DNA of 64,000 nt from Oasisia sp. SBJ-2009 (lineage: Eukaryota > Annelida > Polychaeta > Sabellida > Siboglinidae). Below the pieces are notes generated by a model. That model was not told where the DNA came from and ran no database searches. It was given only the letters and a program-made list of their open reading frames with translations. Location: positions 27,488,658-27,552,657 of the forward strand of contig OZ024862.1 of assembly GCA_964017155.1 (NCBI GenBank). The letters are read 5' to 3'. Position numbers and translations under genes: made by a program. Of the stretch, positions 35,420 through 58,234 are shown one piece after another; within the stretch, counting starts at the first letter, position 1, and each line of letters begins with the position of its first letter.

Positions 35420-36666
35420 TATCGATCGATCGACCAATCAGTATATCGATCGAATACGAAGAGCCAGGAATGTTATATTCCGTTCTGTATCGCGTTCGTA
35501 CGAGGAACATTTAGACACACGAGTAGTAAACTCAAGCAGTAGAGACGTCGCTTCAAGAACATGGGCTAGAAAGGCACCAAATATAGACACTGTTTTGACA
35601 AATACGTTACTCTTTCTGTATTTGTGTTTTATCAACTAATCTTGCTTAGGTTATCTTGAACTACATTTGCCGAATGTAATTGTAACTTATTTGTAGTAGG
35701 AGTGTTGCACAGACACTGACAATACCTGGCTGTCAGATATGTCACTAAAATTACATTAAAGGTTATCCGGAATACAAGTGTTTTATATAAAAAAAACAAT
35801 TATGTGTGTTTGATCAAAAGTACAAGCCAGTAAGTGTCGTAATCTATCACATGAACATATGTACTCCGGCCGAAATCCTGGCACTGGTTGTAAACCACAC
35901 GGTTGTAAAGACTGTGATATTACACAACCATTAAGGTTCTACTTTGTTACATGCCGATCGAGACTGAGATTTCTCTCGAACCAACCGATAAGCCGAACTG
36001 CGAGAGGCGAAAACGCAACCGTGCATCTACACACACGCACGCATACACGCACGCACACAAATAGTTAGAGAAAAGTAAAAACGATCGAGCTCATATCATT
36101 AAATAGAGTCGTGCCTGTCACATGTTTTAATAAAATAAAATGAAGAAACGTAAATACACAGCTGTGTACCTATGCTTTGGAGATTTATGTGGATCTGGCC
36201 TCGCTGAAATAGTTTCTAAATTATAAAGCACATTAAAGTATTTGAGGGAAAGTAATTGAGCGAGTAACATATTTTATTTATACAAACTGTACAAATCGTA
36301 ACGTCGAGAGGTAGGAAAACGTAACACATCATTCCAACTATGCATATCAGAGTTTAAATGTGGTGCCATTTCTGACTCACAATCAAAGGAAATATAGTGA
36401 TACCACTCTGAACATTAGTGAGTACATATTATACAATATGTTAATAGAGGAGGACATTAGTAAAACAGGCAGTCAGCGCGCGCGAGCGACAGAGAGAGGA
36501 GAGAGAGGGAGAGAGAGAGAGAGAGAGACGTGGAAGGACGAAAAATAGAGAGGGCGTGTCTGTCTATGTGAAAGAGAGAATGGGGGACTGGCTGTGGCAG
36601 ACAGACAATTAAAATGCGCGCGCCTACTCCCTCCCTCCCTGTCTCTGTCTTTCTCCCTCTCTTTCT

Positions 36667-36699
<33 letters not shown>

Positions 36700-36728
36700 T
36701 CACACACACGAAAATACACACACACACA

Positions 36729-36810
<82 letters not shown>

Positions 36811-36854
36811 AATACCAACACAAACACAACACAACACACACACGCACAGTCACA

Positions 36855-36941
<87 letters not shown>

Positions 36942-37284
36942 TCGAGTGAAGTAGACCTACTTTGTCAGTGTTGTACGATAGTTTGGCGACGTTTAGGGTG
37001 ACGACCGACGAGTCTCCAGGTCTGAGTCGATAGCGAACACACCCGGTCGGCACGGATAACTCTGACCGACTGTAGCTGCTCACGTGTTCACAAACACCGC
37101 AACCTACCCAAATGTATACGCATGTAGCATATAGCATTGTTACTGTAAGTCGAGGTTCTCTCAGTTCACAGTTCAGAGCGTCGCTGGTAATATTTACAAC
37201 TGCATATATACAGGCCGCTAGGACCACGCCAATGTTTAACTAGTGCCGACTTACAAACAGCAATTGAAGTGTGTTAAGCCAACC
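35420..37284. repeat. Tandem segmental repeat, unit 3 (partial, more diverged)
   Basis: Matches the first 1.9 kb of units 1 and 2, with many substitutions after about 35720 and different microsatellites (CA tracts at about 36688-36806 and 36889-36939, a CACG block near 36855-36889). It stops at GTGTTAAGCCAACC, just where units 1 and 2 continue into the LINE 3' end. Confidence 0.9.
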
Positions 37285-37567
37285 TAATTATTATTAGTAT
37301 TCTTTTTTAACTAATTTATTATTATTATTTTATATATTTATTTATTTATTTTAAATATTAATTTCGGTATAATTATTTTATTGTATAATAATTATGTTTT
37401 TACTTTTTAAATTAATCTTATTTAAAAAAATTATATTTACGCAATCTTAGAAATAATATCCTATACCTTGATTATTTGCTATGCACATGTATATATACCA
37501 TGCTATACATTTTTAGATCTCTTCTATATGATGTACGTTTTATTGTAATGTGTGTATGCGCAAAGGG
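37285..37567. other. AT-rich spacer, nothing recognised
   Basis: Mostly A and T, perhaps a LINE 3' UTR in view of the neighbours. No feature is supported. Confidence 0.4.
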
Positions 37568-37589
37568 CAAAACAAAGGGCTCCTAAAAG

Positions 37590-37713
37590 ACCCTGTAATA
37601 TTACTCTCAGAAAACGATAGTATCATATCAAACCAAATCTCTGTTGCGAGTACTCTAAACGAGTTCTTCGTAAATGCCGCTCAAGACATTTTCTGAGAGT
37701 AATATTACAGGGT
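37590..37713. repeat. 25-bp perfect inverted repeat built from LINE sequence
   Basis: 37590-37614 (ACCCTGTAATATTACTCTCA...) is the reverse complement of 37689-37713, with a 74-nt spacer. On plus the left arm and spacer read VILLSENDSIISNQ...LNEFFVNAAQDI, a LINE linker. The right arm repeats VILLSEN on the minus strand. Confidence 0.9.
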
Positions 37714-38640
37714 TTCTTCTAATGAGTCCTAATATTTGATTGCCTTTTGCAGCAGCAAAATACACTGCCATTCAGAGTTCGATATAAATCGATAATTTCC
37801 TTTAACACATATATACACTGGTCAGACTGGTCTGTACCATGCTTCTTCTTGAAACCAAACTGATTCGGATTAGTATCCAAAAATATTTCAATTCTAGCCA
37901 GTATAATTACTTCAATCATTTTGCTAAACACACTAGCTAATGCAATTGGACGGTAATTGGCTTTACAAGATATTTTGCCATCTTTATCCTTAATCACTCG
38001 CACAAGTACAACTGTCAACAATGACTCTGGCAGAAATCCATGAGCCAAAAAACTAGTGAAGCACAAAGATAACAAGGGTACAAGTGCCTTGTCTGCATAT
38101 TTTATATGTTCTGAACATATGCCATCTGACCCACAAGCTTTATTAATGTCAAGCTTCTTAATCGCATTTGTTACCTCGTCTACTGTGACCACAATTTCAT
38201 CATCAGATGTATCACGGTCATGTTCACACGCATCTACACTACTATTGTTAACACAGTTTAAAAGGTCACAAAAATGTTTACGCCATAGATCTACTATTTC
38301 TTTTTCACCTGATACACCTACGATAATAGACGGAAGAGGAGTGTTACAATTGTTGATAGACTTGATTTCACGCCAGAAGGCCTCATGATTAAGTTCGGTT
38401 AATTTCTTAGCTAGTGCCTCTTTGCGTAGTGCATTTTCATTATTCTTGATAAATCGTAAAGCATACTTAAATCTAGCTTTGCTTTTTACATGCAAATCCT
38501 AAACAGGTCCCTGCCTGGGTTTCCCAGCATTAACCCACATGTGTCTGACTTCTCTGGAGGTATCATACAAACTATCCACATACTCTGCCCACCCTGGTTT
38601 ATTTGTATACGACCTCTTCTTAATTTGCGAGTTCGATCCC
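37714..38640 (-). pseudogene. LINE polyprotein fragment, linker and RT N-terminal half
   Basis: Minus-strand reading starts near 38640 with KPGWAEYVDSLYD and GKPRQGPV, meets a stop (TAG near 38502), then continues without a break: KSKARFKYALRFIKNNENAL, LDINKACGSDGICSEHIKYA, SLCFTSFLAHGFLPESL, NYRPIALASVFSKMIE and NQFGFKKKHGTDQ. That is RT blocks 0 to 2. It ends before the first catalytic Asp, where about 15 codons of CR1 (AAAKGNQILGLIRRN, about 37713-37757) have been joined on. Its clade differs from CR1 and RTE here and may be Jockey- or RTEX-like. Confidence 0.75.
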
Positions 38641-38656
38641 CGGTACCGGCAGTTGC

Positions 38657-38800
38657 AATGCACTGCACTGCACTGCACTGCACTGCACGGCACGGCACTG
38701 CACTGCACTGCACTGCACTGCACTGCACTGCACTGCACTGCACTGCACTGCACTGCACTGCACTGCACTGCACTGCACTGCACTGCACTGCACTGCACTT
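38657..38800. repeat. (TGCAC)n pentanucleotide array running into the gap
   Basis: About 28 pentamers with a few CGGCA variants. The same pentamer family forms the array at 53490-53826. Confidence 0.95.
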
Positions 38801-39000
38801 NNNNNNNNNNNNNNNNNNNNNNNNNNNNNNNNNNNNNNNNNNNNNNNNNNNNNNNNNNNNNNNNNNNNNNNNNNNNNNNNNNNNNNNNNNNNNNNNNNNN
38901 NNNNNNNNNNNNNNNNNNNNNNNNNNNNNNNNNNNNNNNNNNNNNNNNNNNNNNNNNNNNNNNNNNNNNNNNNNNNNNNNNNNNNNNNNNNNNNNNNNNN
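38801..39000. other. Assembly gap (200 N)
   Basis: Exactly 200 Ns, a default scaffold gap size, so the real distance and even the relative orientation of the flanks are unproven. Confidence 0.99.
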
Positions 39001-39082
39001 CTTTGCCTAGGGGCTACCACATGTTTCTGTTCTACGTGGCAGTAAATCTAAGCTGGAACGTTGTAGGGCTAGGTTCAAGGGG

Positions 39083-39167
39083 GTTGCAAATCGGTGTTTT
39101 CTCAACTTCTTAAGTGGTTTTTGGTGTTGCAAATCGGTGTTTTCTCAACTTCTTAAGTGGTTTTTGG
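39083..39167. repeat. 43-bp tandem duplication within the RTE
   Basis: GTTGCAAATCGGTGTTTTCT... is present twice with a period of 43 bp. The left arm (about 5890-5935) has one copy. Confidence 0.9.
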
Positions 39168-39169
39168 AG

Positions 39170-39842
39170 GATGTTCTACATCGAGCTATACGACAGTGAA
39201 CAGAGTACCATAATCCACACTGACACAAAAGATGAACCAAAGATAACATCATAGGAGGTGGAAGCAGCATTACGAGATATGAAGAATTCGACAGCAACAT
39301 GCAACGACCATATAAACGTCGAGACTTTGCAAGCAGAAAATACCACCTCGAAGTCATTTGCTAAGCTCTACACTAAATGCTTATCAGAAAGATCAGTAAG
39401 AAATAAGAGAAACCACAAGAATTGCAGATCAATATGACTACTATCAAACATATATAATGTACTTACGAAAGTACTAACGAAGAGGCTGGAGAAGACACTC
39501 AACGAAAACGAGCCACATGAGCATACTGGATTCAGAAGCAGATACTCAACGACAGACAACATCCATGTCGCAAACAAACTGAAGGAGAAGTAAAGAGAAT
39601 ATAATATCCCGCTCTGTATCGCATTTGTCGATTACGAGAAAACCTTCGACTGAGTGCAAACTCAAACAGTACTGACAATGCTTCAAGAACAGGGGATAGA
39701 AGATGTGTACATCGAACTCCTGACGGAAATCTATACCGATAGAGGATAGCGCGCAAGATAGGCAGATGTGGAAGCAGCATGTTGAGTTCTTCGCCCAACC
39801 ACACGGCACATGGCTGCACAATGATGATGATGATGATGGTAT
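39170..39842 (+). mobile_element. RTE LINE with internal deletion (right arm)
   Basis: Plus-strand RT blocks include TKVLTKRLEKTLNENEPHE, FRSRYSTTDNIHVANKLKEK, IAFVDYEKTFD and EQGIEDVYIELLTEIY, with stops between. At about 39742 it jumps to the extreme 3' end (KIGRCGSSM) and an (ATG)n tail at 39818-39840. The catalytic FADD region present in the left arm is deleted here. Confidence 0.8.
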
Positions 39843-39845
39843 ATA

Positions 39846-40516
39846 AACACACATCCATCATAGCTGATAGTATTATTATTATAGACACTATTTATTCATG
39901 ATAACCTTGTAAAACGTACATTTTATCTTCCTAAGGGTCGCGATTTTTAACGCAACTGTACATACACTAAACAATTGAAGTTAAGCATTTTCAAAGTTAG
40001 TTGACACCGTGTATGTAAAATAATATTATTATTATTATTATTAAATGTCGTGTATATGTATGTAGAAAATTCTACTTTTAGATAGTATTGGTATTCTAAA
40101 TAAACGTTGTCACAAATACTTACAGTTTGATGATCTGAAAAACCACCAGAGACCGTAAGTTTCTTAATTATATTACAAGTTGAAAGGGCTATAAGTAAAT
40201 CAAACAATGACGATCACTATTCGTGTTTAAATTCGCATGATGTTTTGAATTAAACGGTGACACAATGGTGGAAGGAAGTAGGTATTGCCGTTTGTGTAAC
40301 CGTATGAATATTTAACAGCTCCGAATATATGCAAATGTTGTCATATTATCAAGGTACATTCTTCAAAGAAATTAAGTGGTTTTCATAGTGGATAGTGGAG
40401 GCAGATAAAATAACTTGTACAAAAGAATCAAAGATTTAATGTTTTACTCAAAATTGCACAGAGTCTATAGTCAACGTTTAACACCAGTTATGTCGCCCTC
40501 TCGTCTTCTCCCACAG
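39846..40516. other. Sequence upstream of the ARM exon, shared with the left arm
   Basis: Intron-like sequence matching 1026-1500 and 2900-3060 in reverse. It ends with a strong acceptor (pyrimidine-rich run, CCCACAG at 40510-40516). No promoter element was recognised. Confidence 0.6.
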
Positions 40517-50309
<9,793 letters not shown>

Positions 50310-50589
50310 GTAAATGTATCAACAGAACAACTTTTCAATATGCATATTATTCATACATTATTATTTATCATGTCGTACACACACACGCACGCACACAGAC
50401 ATATACACACACGTACACGTACACGCACACACGCACGTGTGCACGCACAAACACGCACATACACACGCACATACACACTCTAACTAATCGGACTAACTAG
50501 TTCGCAGCTAATAAGTCGTGTAAATGGTCTCGTTCTCTACTACGTGATAGCAATTAATTTGGTAACTGAATTTAATCTTCAACAATCAC
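50310..50589. other. Downstream spacer with (CA)n/(CACG)n
   Basis: CA-rich repeats at about 50376-50480; otherwise nothing recognised. Confidence 0.6.
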
Positions 50590-52045
50590 TTCAGTTTGGG
50601 GATGACTGTTTAGGGTGTATACAATAATTAGTAACTGCGCCGCATTTTCAGTTCGTATATGAGTGACAATATTTGGTAAATTGAAATTTTTTAATGTTGT
50701 CAAACTGTAACAGTTATTTTTGGTTTCCGTTAGGTAAAAGAGTTCTATATGTCTAACATGATTTGTAGAGAAAACGTTGATAATTGAAGCTTGTATACCA
50801 TGCTTGCTAGGTCTGGGTGCTGACACGTCTACTACCCGGTGACACGTCTACTACCCGGTGACACGTCTACTACCCGGTGACACATCTACTACCCGGTGAC
50901 ACATCTACTACCCGGTGACACGTCTACTACCCGGTGACACGTCTACTACCCGGTGACACGTCTACGACCCGGTGACACGTCTACGACCCGGTGACACGTC
51001 TACTACCCGGTGACACGTATACTACCCGGTGACACGTCTACTACCCGTGACACGTCTACTACCCGGTGACACGTCTACTACCCGGTGACACGTCTACTAC
51101 CCGTGACACGTCTACTACCCGTGACACGTCTACTACCCGGTGACACGTATACTACCCGGTGACACGTCTACTACCCGTGACACGTCTACTACCCGGTGAC
51201 ACGTCTACTACCCGGTGACACGTCTACTACCCGTGACACGTCTACTACCCGTGACACGTCTACTACCCGGTGACACGTCTACTACCCGGTGACACGTCTA
51301 CTACCCGGTGACACGTCTACTACCCGGTGACACGTCTACTACCAGGTCGCACACTCCGCTGACACTTGCGTGCCGGGATGGAATGGTTCCCACGCACTCC
51401 CTACTCAAAACTTCGGAACTTTCTACTCAAGACTTCGGAACTCTCTAGGACGCGAGACCGCCCCCAAAGGAAAATATTATGTACATGTTTCACCTTGGCA
51501 CTATTTTAAGAAGCTGCATAAATCGTTATAAACGTGCATAGATCTGTCTGCGTACATTTTGGGCTAATTATGTGTCGTGTGCCAGTTATATGCTACGTCT
51601 AGAAGAAGAGCATGTTTATGTCCATTCGTATTCACAATTCGCTTGTGTTTTAGTAATCTTAAGTTTAGTATTTTTTAATAATACGATTACGTTAATGTCT
51701 GAAACGTCTTACAACGATTTCTATGTAAAATTAATTTTATGATAGAAACCGCATGTGAATGGCCAAGGTAGATAGCAACAGAGTTGTTGTGAAAACACAT
51801 TGTGGTATTTAATTTGTAGTCATGCAACGTTTACCTGCACATTTAACTCCCAATGAGTTCGGATGTAGTAACGTATTAATTAACCCTCACTGTATGATTT
51901 GCGCTATCAGTAATGTACGCATGTTTTAATTATCAATGCACTTTAGTGTATGTTTGTAAGGATATAATTATAATATATCATCATAATACGTTTATGTAAC
52001 AATACTCACCATGTAACGCTGGAATATTCAGATATGTTTTGTGTA
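50590..52045 (+). repeat. Dispersed 1.45-kb repeat of unknown type, copy 2
   Basis: Collinear with 8178-9690. It lacks the MITE and the 233-bp insert, has an extra stretch AGTTCTATATGTC...GGTCTGGGTGC (50750-50820) and the expanded 19-bp minisatellite. No coding potential is visible. Confidence 0.8.
50821..51346. repeat. 28-unit minisatellite, unit TGACACGTCTACTACCCGG
   Basis: Unit length is 19 bp, or 18 bp when one G is lost (CCCGTGAC). Variants are CACATCT, CTACGACC and CGTATAC. Seven-unit blocks 50992-51121 and 51122-51251 repeat the same variant order, a 130-bp higher-order period. The paralogous site at 8327-8345 has one unit. Confidence 0.97.
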
Positions 52046-54138
<2,093 letters not shown>

Positions 54139-54462
54139 ATGAATGAATTCAATGATGAATCCGTACTTCGCAGCCGCAACGACCGACTGGCAGTCGGCAC
54201 ATTTCTTTTCGGGACACTTTTAGCCGTGTGGTACTTGATGTGCGTCGTCTTGCCACACTACCAACTGTCGTCAGACTACGTCATCTACGCACATTACGTT
54301 ACGATGACGATCTTGTATTTTAACTCGCTTGCAAACTTCGTAATGGTGACGGTTGCTAGGCCGGACGGCAATTGTAAAGCACTACAGCGGAATTGGCAAA
54401 CGGAACCGTCACACTGCGATACGTGCAGAATCGTTAAGCCACCACGCTCACATCACTGCAAG
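54139..54462 (+). CDS. ZDHHC24-like: ZDHHC24-like palmitoyltransferase, exon 1
   Basis: 108 codons from the first ATG in frame (54139) to donor AAG/GTAGGA, phase 0. Two membrane helices are visible (VGTFLFGTLLAVWYLMCVV and a second around YVTMTILYFNSLANFVMVTV). The first half of the cysteine-rich domain follows (HCDTCRIVKPPRSHHC). DHHC enzymes transfer palmitate from CoA to protein cysteines at membranes, using the DHHC Cys as acyl intermediate (family knowledge). An upstream GTG in frame (54121) is not needed as a start. Confidence 0.9.
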
Positions 54463-54669
54463 GTAGGAGGACGGTTTAAAAGAAAAGAGCTGTGCTAACA
54501 TGTGGTAATTTAATTTATTTTAAAGGAATGTTTCCCGCGTTCGCATGACACGTGCAGCGAACGTCAGAACTAAGGGAAACAATTGTGTAATTCTTTAACA
54601 TGTTTAAATGTTTTGGCAATTTTCGTGTAGTAGATTCTCGCCATTAGGGCAGCGCCCCTGTAGCGCTTA

Positions 54670-55117
54670 CATTTTCCCGGCGTTATAAACGTTTCGATTG
54701 ACGTTTCTGCGCATGGGCGATAAATGTAAAATCATCAATATGCAGCGAAAAAACAAAGCATTTATGGTATAAATACTACGGGTTGTTCGTTAGGGTGTGT
54801 ATAACCTCCCAGCAAGGTTATTTGTCGCAAATTAACACCAGACAAACAAGTTTTGAGGCATGTTTTGATAGCAAGCGTAAATCACGTGACTGTAGTGCGC
54901 CTTAATCGGTTACAGTGATTTAAACAAATGTAATATGTTCTTGTATTGAACGACATTTTAAGCAACTCATCACAGCAATCATCACAGGAGAGTTAACGGA
55001 CAGCCCATGGCATTTATACAAAAAAGGCTTTGTTGTTTCGCTGCAAATTGATGATTTTACATTTGTCGTGCATGCGCAGAAACGTCAATCGGAAAGATTA
55101 TAACGACTGGAAAAATG
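54670..55117. mobile_element. MITE with long inverted terminal repeats in ZDHHC intron 1
   Basis: CATTTTCCCGGCGTTATAAA... (54670) is mirrored by ...TTATAACGACTGGAAAAATG (ending 55117). Similarity continues inward for about 130 bp per arm, for example GACGTTTCTGCGCATG against CATGCGCAGAAACGTC, and AAAATCATCAATATGCAGCG against CGCTGCAAATTGATGATTTT. The 448-bp element would fold back on itself. No transposase is present and the target duplication is unclear. Confidence 0.8.
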
Positions 55118-55290
55118 TGTGGTCATAGCCAGTGGTGGATATTTATTATACGAATAGTTTTCGAGTATTACCTGCAGCGAGGCAGGCGTAATGCCTCTCA
55201 GAGAAGCCAAGAACATGTCAGCCAGGGAGTAAAGTGTAAAACGCTTTGCTCAGTCCTGAGCACTCTTATATTACGCCATGAAAGAAGTAA

Positions 55291-55630
55291 TTTTTTACAG
55301 TTGTGCGACGTGTGTGTCTGTCTGTGTGCGCGCGCGCGCGTGCGTGCGTGCGTGCGTGTGTGTATGTATGCGTGCGTGCGTGCGTATGTGTCCTGAAGCG
55401 TGACCACCGCTGCTGAACCTACCTTTTACAGGTGTGCGACGTGTGTGTGTGTGAGTGTGTGTGTGTGTGTGTGTGAGTGCGTGCGTGCGTGCGTGCGTGC
55501 GTGCTGGAGCTTGACCACCGCTGCTGAACTTACCTTTTACATGTGTGCGACGTGATTGTTTGTATGTGAGTGCGTGCGTGCGTGCGTGCTGAAGCATAAT
55601 AACCGCTGTTGAACTTACCTTAAATTACAG
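55291..55630 (+). repeat. Tandem decoys of the exon-2 acceptor and exon start
   Basis: Three degenerate copies lie directly before the real exon. Each has an acceptor-like TTTACAG (ACAT in the third), GTGTGCGACGTG, an expanded GT/GTGC microsatellite, then CTGAAGCGTGACCACCGCTG and TGAAC...TACCTT. The real exon begins GTATGTGACGTGTGCGTGCT and goes on GAAGCGTGACCACCACTGCT. The decoys have lost the Cys-Trp junction (CTGCTGA). Approximate starts of the copied exon part: 55301, 55432 and 55541. Confidence 0.85.
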
Positions 55631-55939
55631 GTATGTGACGTGTGCGTGCTGAAGCGTGACCACCACTGCTGGTTCGCCGGATGTTGCGTCGGTCTACGCA
55701 ACCACCGTCATTTCGTCGTCATGCTCACCCACCTGTGGCTCGCCGCCGTCTACGGCAACGTCCTGCAGTGGACGTTCGTCGGCGACCAGCTCGGCGGCCA
55801 CGGTCCGGCCACGTGGTTCCGCATCGTCGCGCCGCACGTGGCCCTGCTGACCGGTCACGTGACCGCCTACCAGTTCTTCGTGGCCGTGATGACGTTCGTC
55901 GGGCTGCTGTGTCTGGTGATGTTCTCGTGGCTTCTGCAG
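55631..55939 (+). CDS. ZDHHC24-like: ZDHHC24-like palmitoyltransferase, exon 2 (DHHC core)
   Basis: 103 codons, phase 0/0; acceptor AAATTACAG, donor GTTCGT (weak at +3 to +5). Begins VCDVCVLKRDHHCWFAGCCV then GLRNHRHF, so it carries the catalytic DHHC cysteine and the second half of the zinc-binding domain. Two more membrane helices follow (HLWLAAVYGNVLQW and AVMTFVGLLCLVMFSWLL). The exon is much GC-richer than its surroundings. If the intron is retained, translation would end at 56003. Confidence 0.92.
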
Positions 55940-56539
55940 GTTCGTAGACGTGCTAGGAAGCGTGTAGAAAATAACGCCGTGGAATCTTGTTTGCTATCTG
56001 ACTGATGTTTTATGTAGTGTTGTGCTTAATTTGTATATGGATACATAATAACTTTACACACTAAAATTCAAAGTCAAACTCTGTTCAGCAATGTTGTCAT
56101 ACATTGATTAACCTAATATGCTAAAGAATAAATACAGCAAGAAGAAGAAAGTAAATTTGAACATCCAAGATTGTATGTTTCATGGCGTCCTGCGACCCTT
56201 AAGTCTTGATTGCGATAATCAGGTGCTTCAAGGAGAAAATCAAAGAAGCCGTAGTTAGTTTTGCATGTCGTCACAGTACTATAAATAACTGGTATTTACG
56301 ATATCAATGTTTTAGAACATTAAAATCGCAAACAACGTGTTTAGCTTTTTAATGAATGAATGTTGATTTTCTTTTATCAGACGCAGTCCATAATTTATTA
56401 CGGACTCGTCTTTTACATGTACAGAATTCAATTTGCTTAACAATTCATGACTACGTGTCTTTTCTAGTATTACATGCGTTATATAAATAATGACGACCTC
56501 GGTTTGACGCAGTTTGAAAGTTTGAATCGTGTTTCGTAG
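55940..56539. other. Intron 2 of the ZDHHC gene, nothing else recognised
   Basis: AT-rich, no repeat family identified; ends with the acceptor GTTTCGTAG at 56539. Confidence 0.5.
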
Positions 56540-56733
56540 ATGCAGGTGGTGCAGATTTACCACGGACAGACTCAACACGAACGGAAGACGGGAGTGACCA
56601 AGTACGACCTGGGATGGAGGCAGTCACGTGTGCTCTGGGCAGTCGATGGTACCTCGTGTGGGTGTCGCCCTGGATTCCTTCCCCCATCCCAGACGACGGG
56701 TACAAATACAGGACGAGTGTTAAGACGGACTGA
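56540..56733 (+). CDS. ZDHHC24-like: ZDHHC24-like palmitoyltransferase, exon 3 (apparent frameshift)
   Basis: Joins in phase 0: MQVVQIYHGQTQHERKTG then TKYDLG, the post-TM4 GQT...YDLG segment of ZDHHC24. About 56621-56630 the homologous frame changes: the expected C-terminus (EAVTCALGSRWYLVWVSPWI then PSPIPDD) lies in another frame and stops at TGA 56731-56733. The exon length (194 nt) is one short of a multiple of three. In the uncorrected frame a 56-residue unrelated tail runs to 56773. Either a 1-nt assembly error or a real lesion; the corrected length (about 275 aa) is close to the usual ZDHHC24 length (about 284). Confidence 0.82.
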
Positions 56734-56785
56734 GCGCTGCTACGACACGTACTTTACGTCAACACGTCGGTGATCTTGTGCAAAC

Positions 56786-56870
56786 TGGTGGCGTAGTGGT
56801 CATAATATCTGCCTCTCGTGTGTATACCTATGCGAGATTATGGGTCCAAGGCTTTTTGATGATGTTTCGA
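56786..56870 (+). mobile_element. tRNA-derived SINE remnant
   Basis: TGGCGTAGTGG (56789-56799) fits the pol III A box, and GGTCCAAGGCT (56843-56853) approximates the B box GGTTCRANNCC, with tRNA-like spacing. The 3' end is not clear. No complete cloverleaf could be drawn, so it is not a tRNA gene. Confidence 0.55.
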
Positions 56871-58160
56871 ACACCGGTGGAGTTCGCCCACTGCGTGCTG
56901 CGCCTTTTCACACAGCTATATGAAAGATAACTCGCTATAGATGGATATTGTCTTCACGTAATAATTGCAGCACGACGAAATGCTTCCAAGAGAAGTCCAG
57001 ATTGTGTTCAGTTGAACACGTCATGATAGAGGAAGAGATACGTGTAAGTGGGTGCAGTATTCTGCCAGTCTTGAAGCAGATATGGAACTGTATTACTAGC
57101 GTTACGCATGATGTCTCAAAACTTATCAGGGGAACACTGGCACCAGATTTGGAACAATGCACGATGTGTTATCCCCTATGTCGCCGATTTCTGTTTTTTT
57201 AGGACTCAGTTAAGCTGTAAAGCATTGGCACTAGTCGTCTTTGAGCAAATCAGTGAGAGCAACGTACATATAAATGCTGGTCAACTTCGAGTCTGTAAGT
57301 CGCATTGCTTACTCACACTTTCAAAAACGGTTCTTGTAGAGGCCATTTAAACTATTTGTATGTGGCCCTGGTCAACTGACCTTTATGACCACCCTCTTAA
57401 CTCCGAAATCCAGCACCTGACTTCAGACAACATTTTCGATATAAGATTTTGTTATTGTGATTTGTTTTAGTTGGCGCCGACGTAACTTCCTTTGTTCGAT
57501 TCGTATTTTCGATCTAATTGATGTGAACAATTACTGTTATGTGTTTTAATCAGTATTTAATTCAGAGGAAACAAATTACAATATAATATGTTGTATTTAG
57601 TAATAGTCATTGACTTCAGAAGTCATTGGCTTCATATTTACCCTATTCAAACAACATTGTGGATTGTAGTATTGTAGTTAGATTTGCCTGTTTGTATTGT
57701 GTTTTATTGTTAACAATGTTCTGAGAATAGTGTTCTGAATAAACTTTCATATTTACATAAACAAAACCAACCTAACAGATTATTTACGTCAGATTAATAG
57801 CCGAATATCATGTACGAAGCACGACACCATTTAACTGCAAATGGTAAATAAAATAAAATAGCCATACAATATGAATATTGGAAAGGGGGTGAATATAACT
57901 GTAATCTATTCATTTATTTACCTGAAGTCGCAGTGAGAACTGGCTGGCACAGTAGACTGTACATCGAATTATACACAATGCCGTTAACCGCCGTTGCGTG
58001 GACGAAACGCATTGATCCACTTCGCTTGGTTGCCAGGAACAGAGACAAAGCAGCATCACGTGATCACAGGCCCGCATTTTAATCGTCATCGTGGCAAACA
58101 ATAATAACAACAACCATTATTTTAACAATAATTAAATATGGACAATATTTTGCTTACATG

Positions 58161-58234
<74 letters not shown>

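Noticed and set aside
50821..51346. CRISPR-like regular array
   Set aside because: Units are contiguous 18/19-bp repeats without unique spacers, there are no cas genes, and the genome is eukaryotic. It is a minisatellite.
56786..56870. tRNA gene
   Set aside because: A-box and B-box like motifs are present but no complete acceptor or anticodon stem can be drawn; better called a SINE remnant.
56948..57350. Candidate unknown gene between the ZDHHC and DUSP genes
   Set aside because: Two overlapping frames of about 80 codons with no recognisable motif or splice structure; not enough support.
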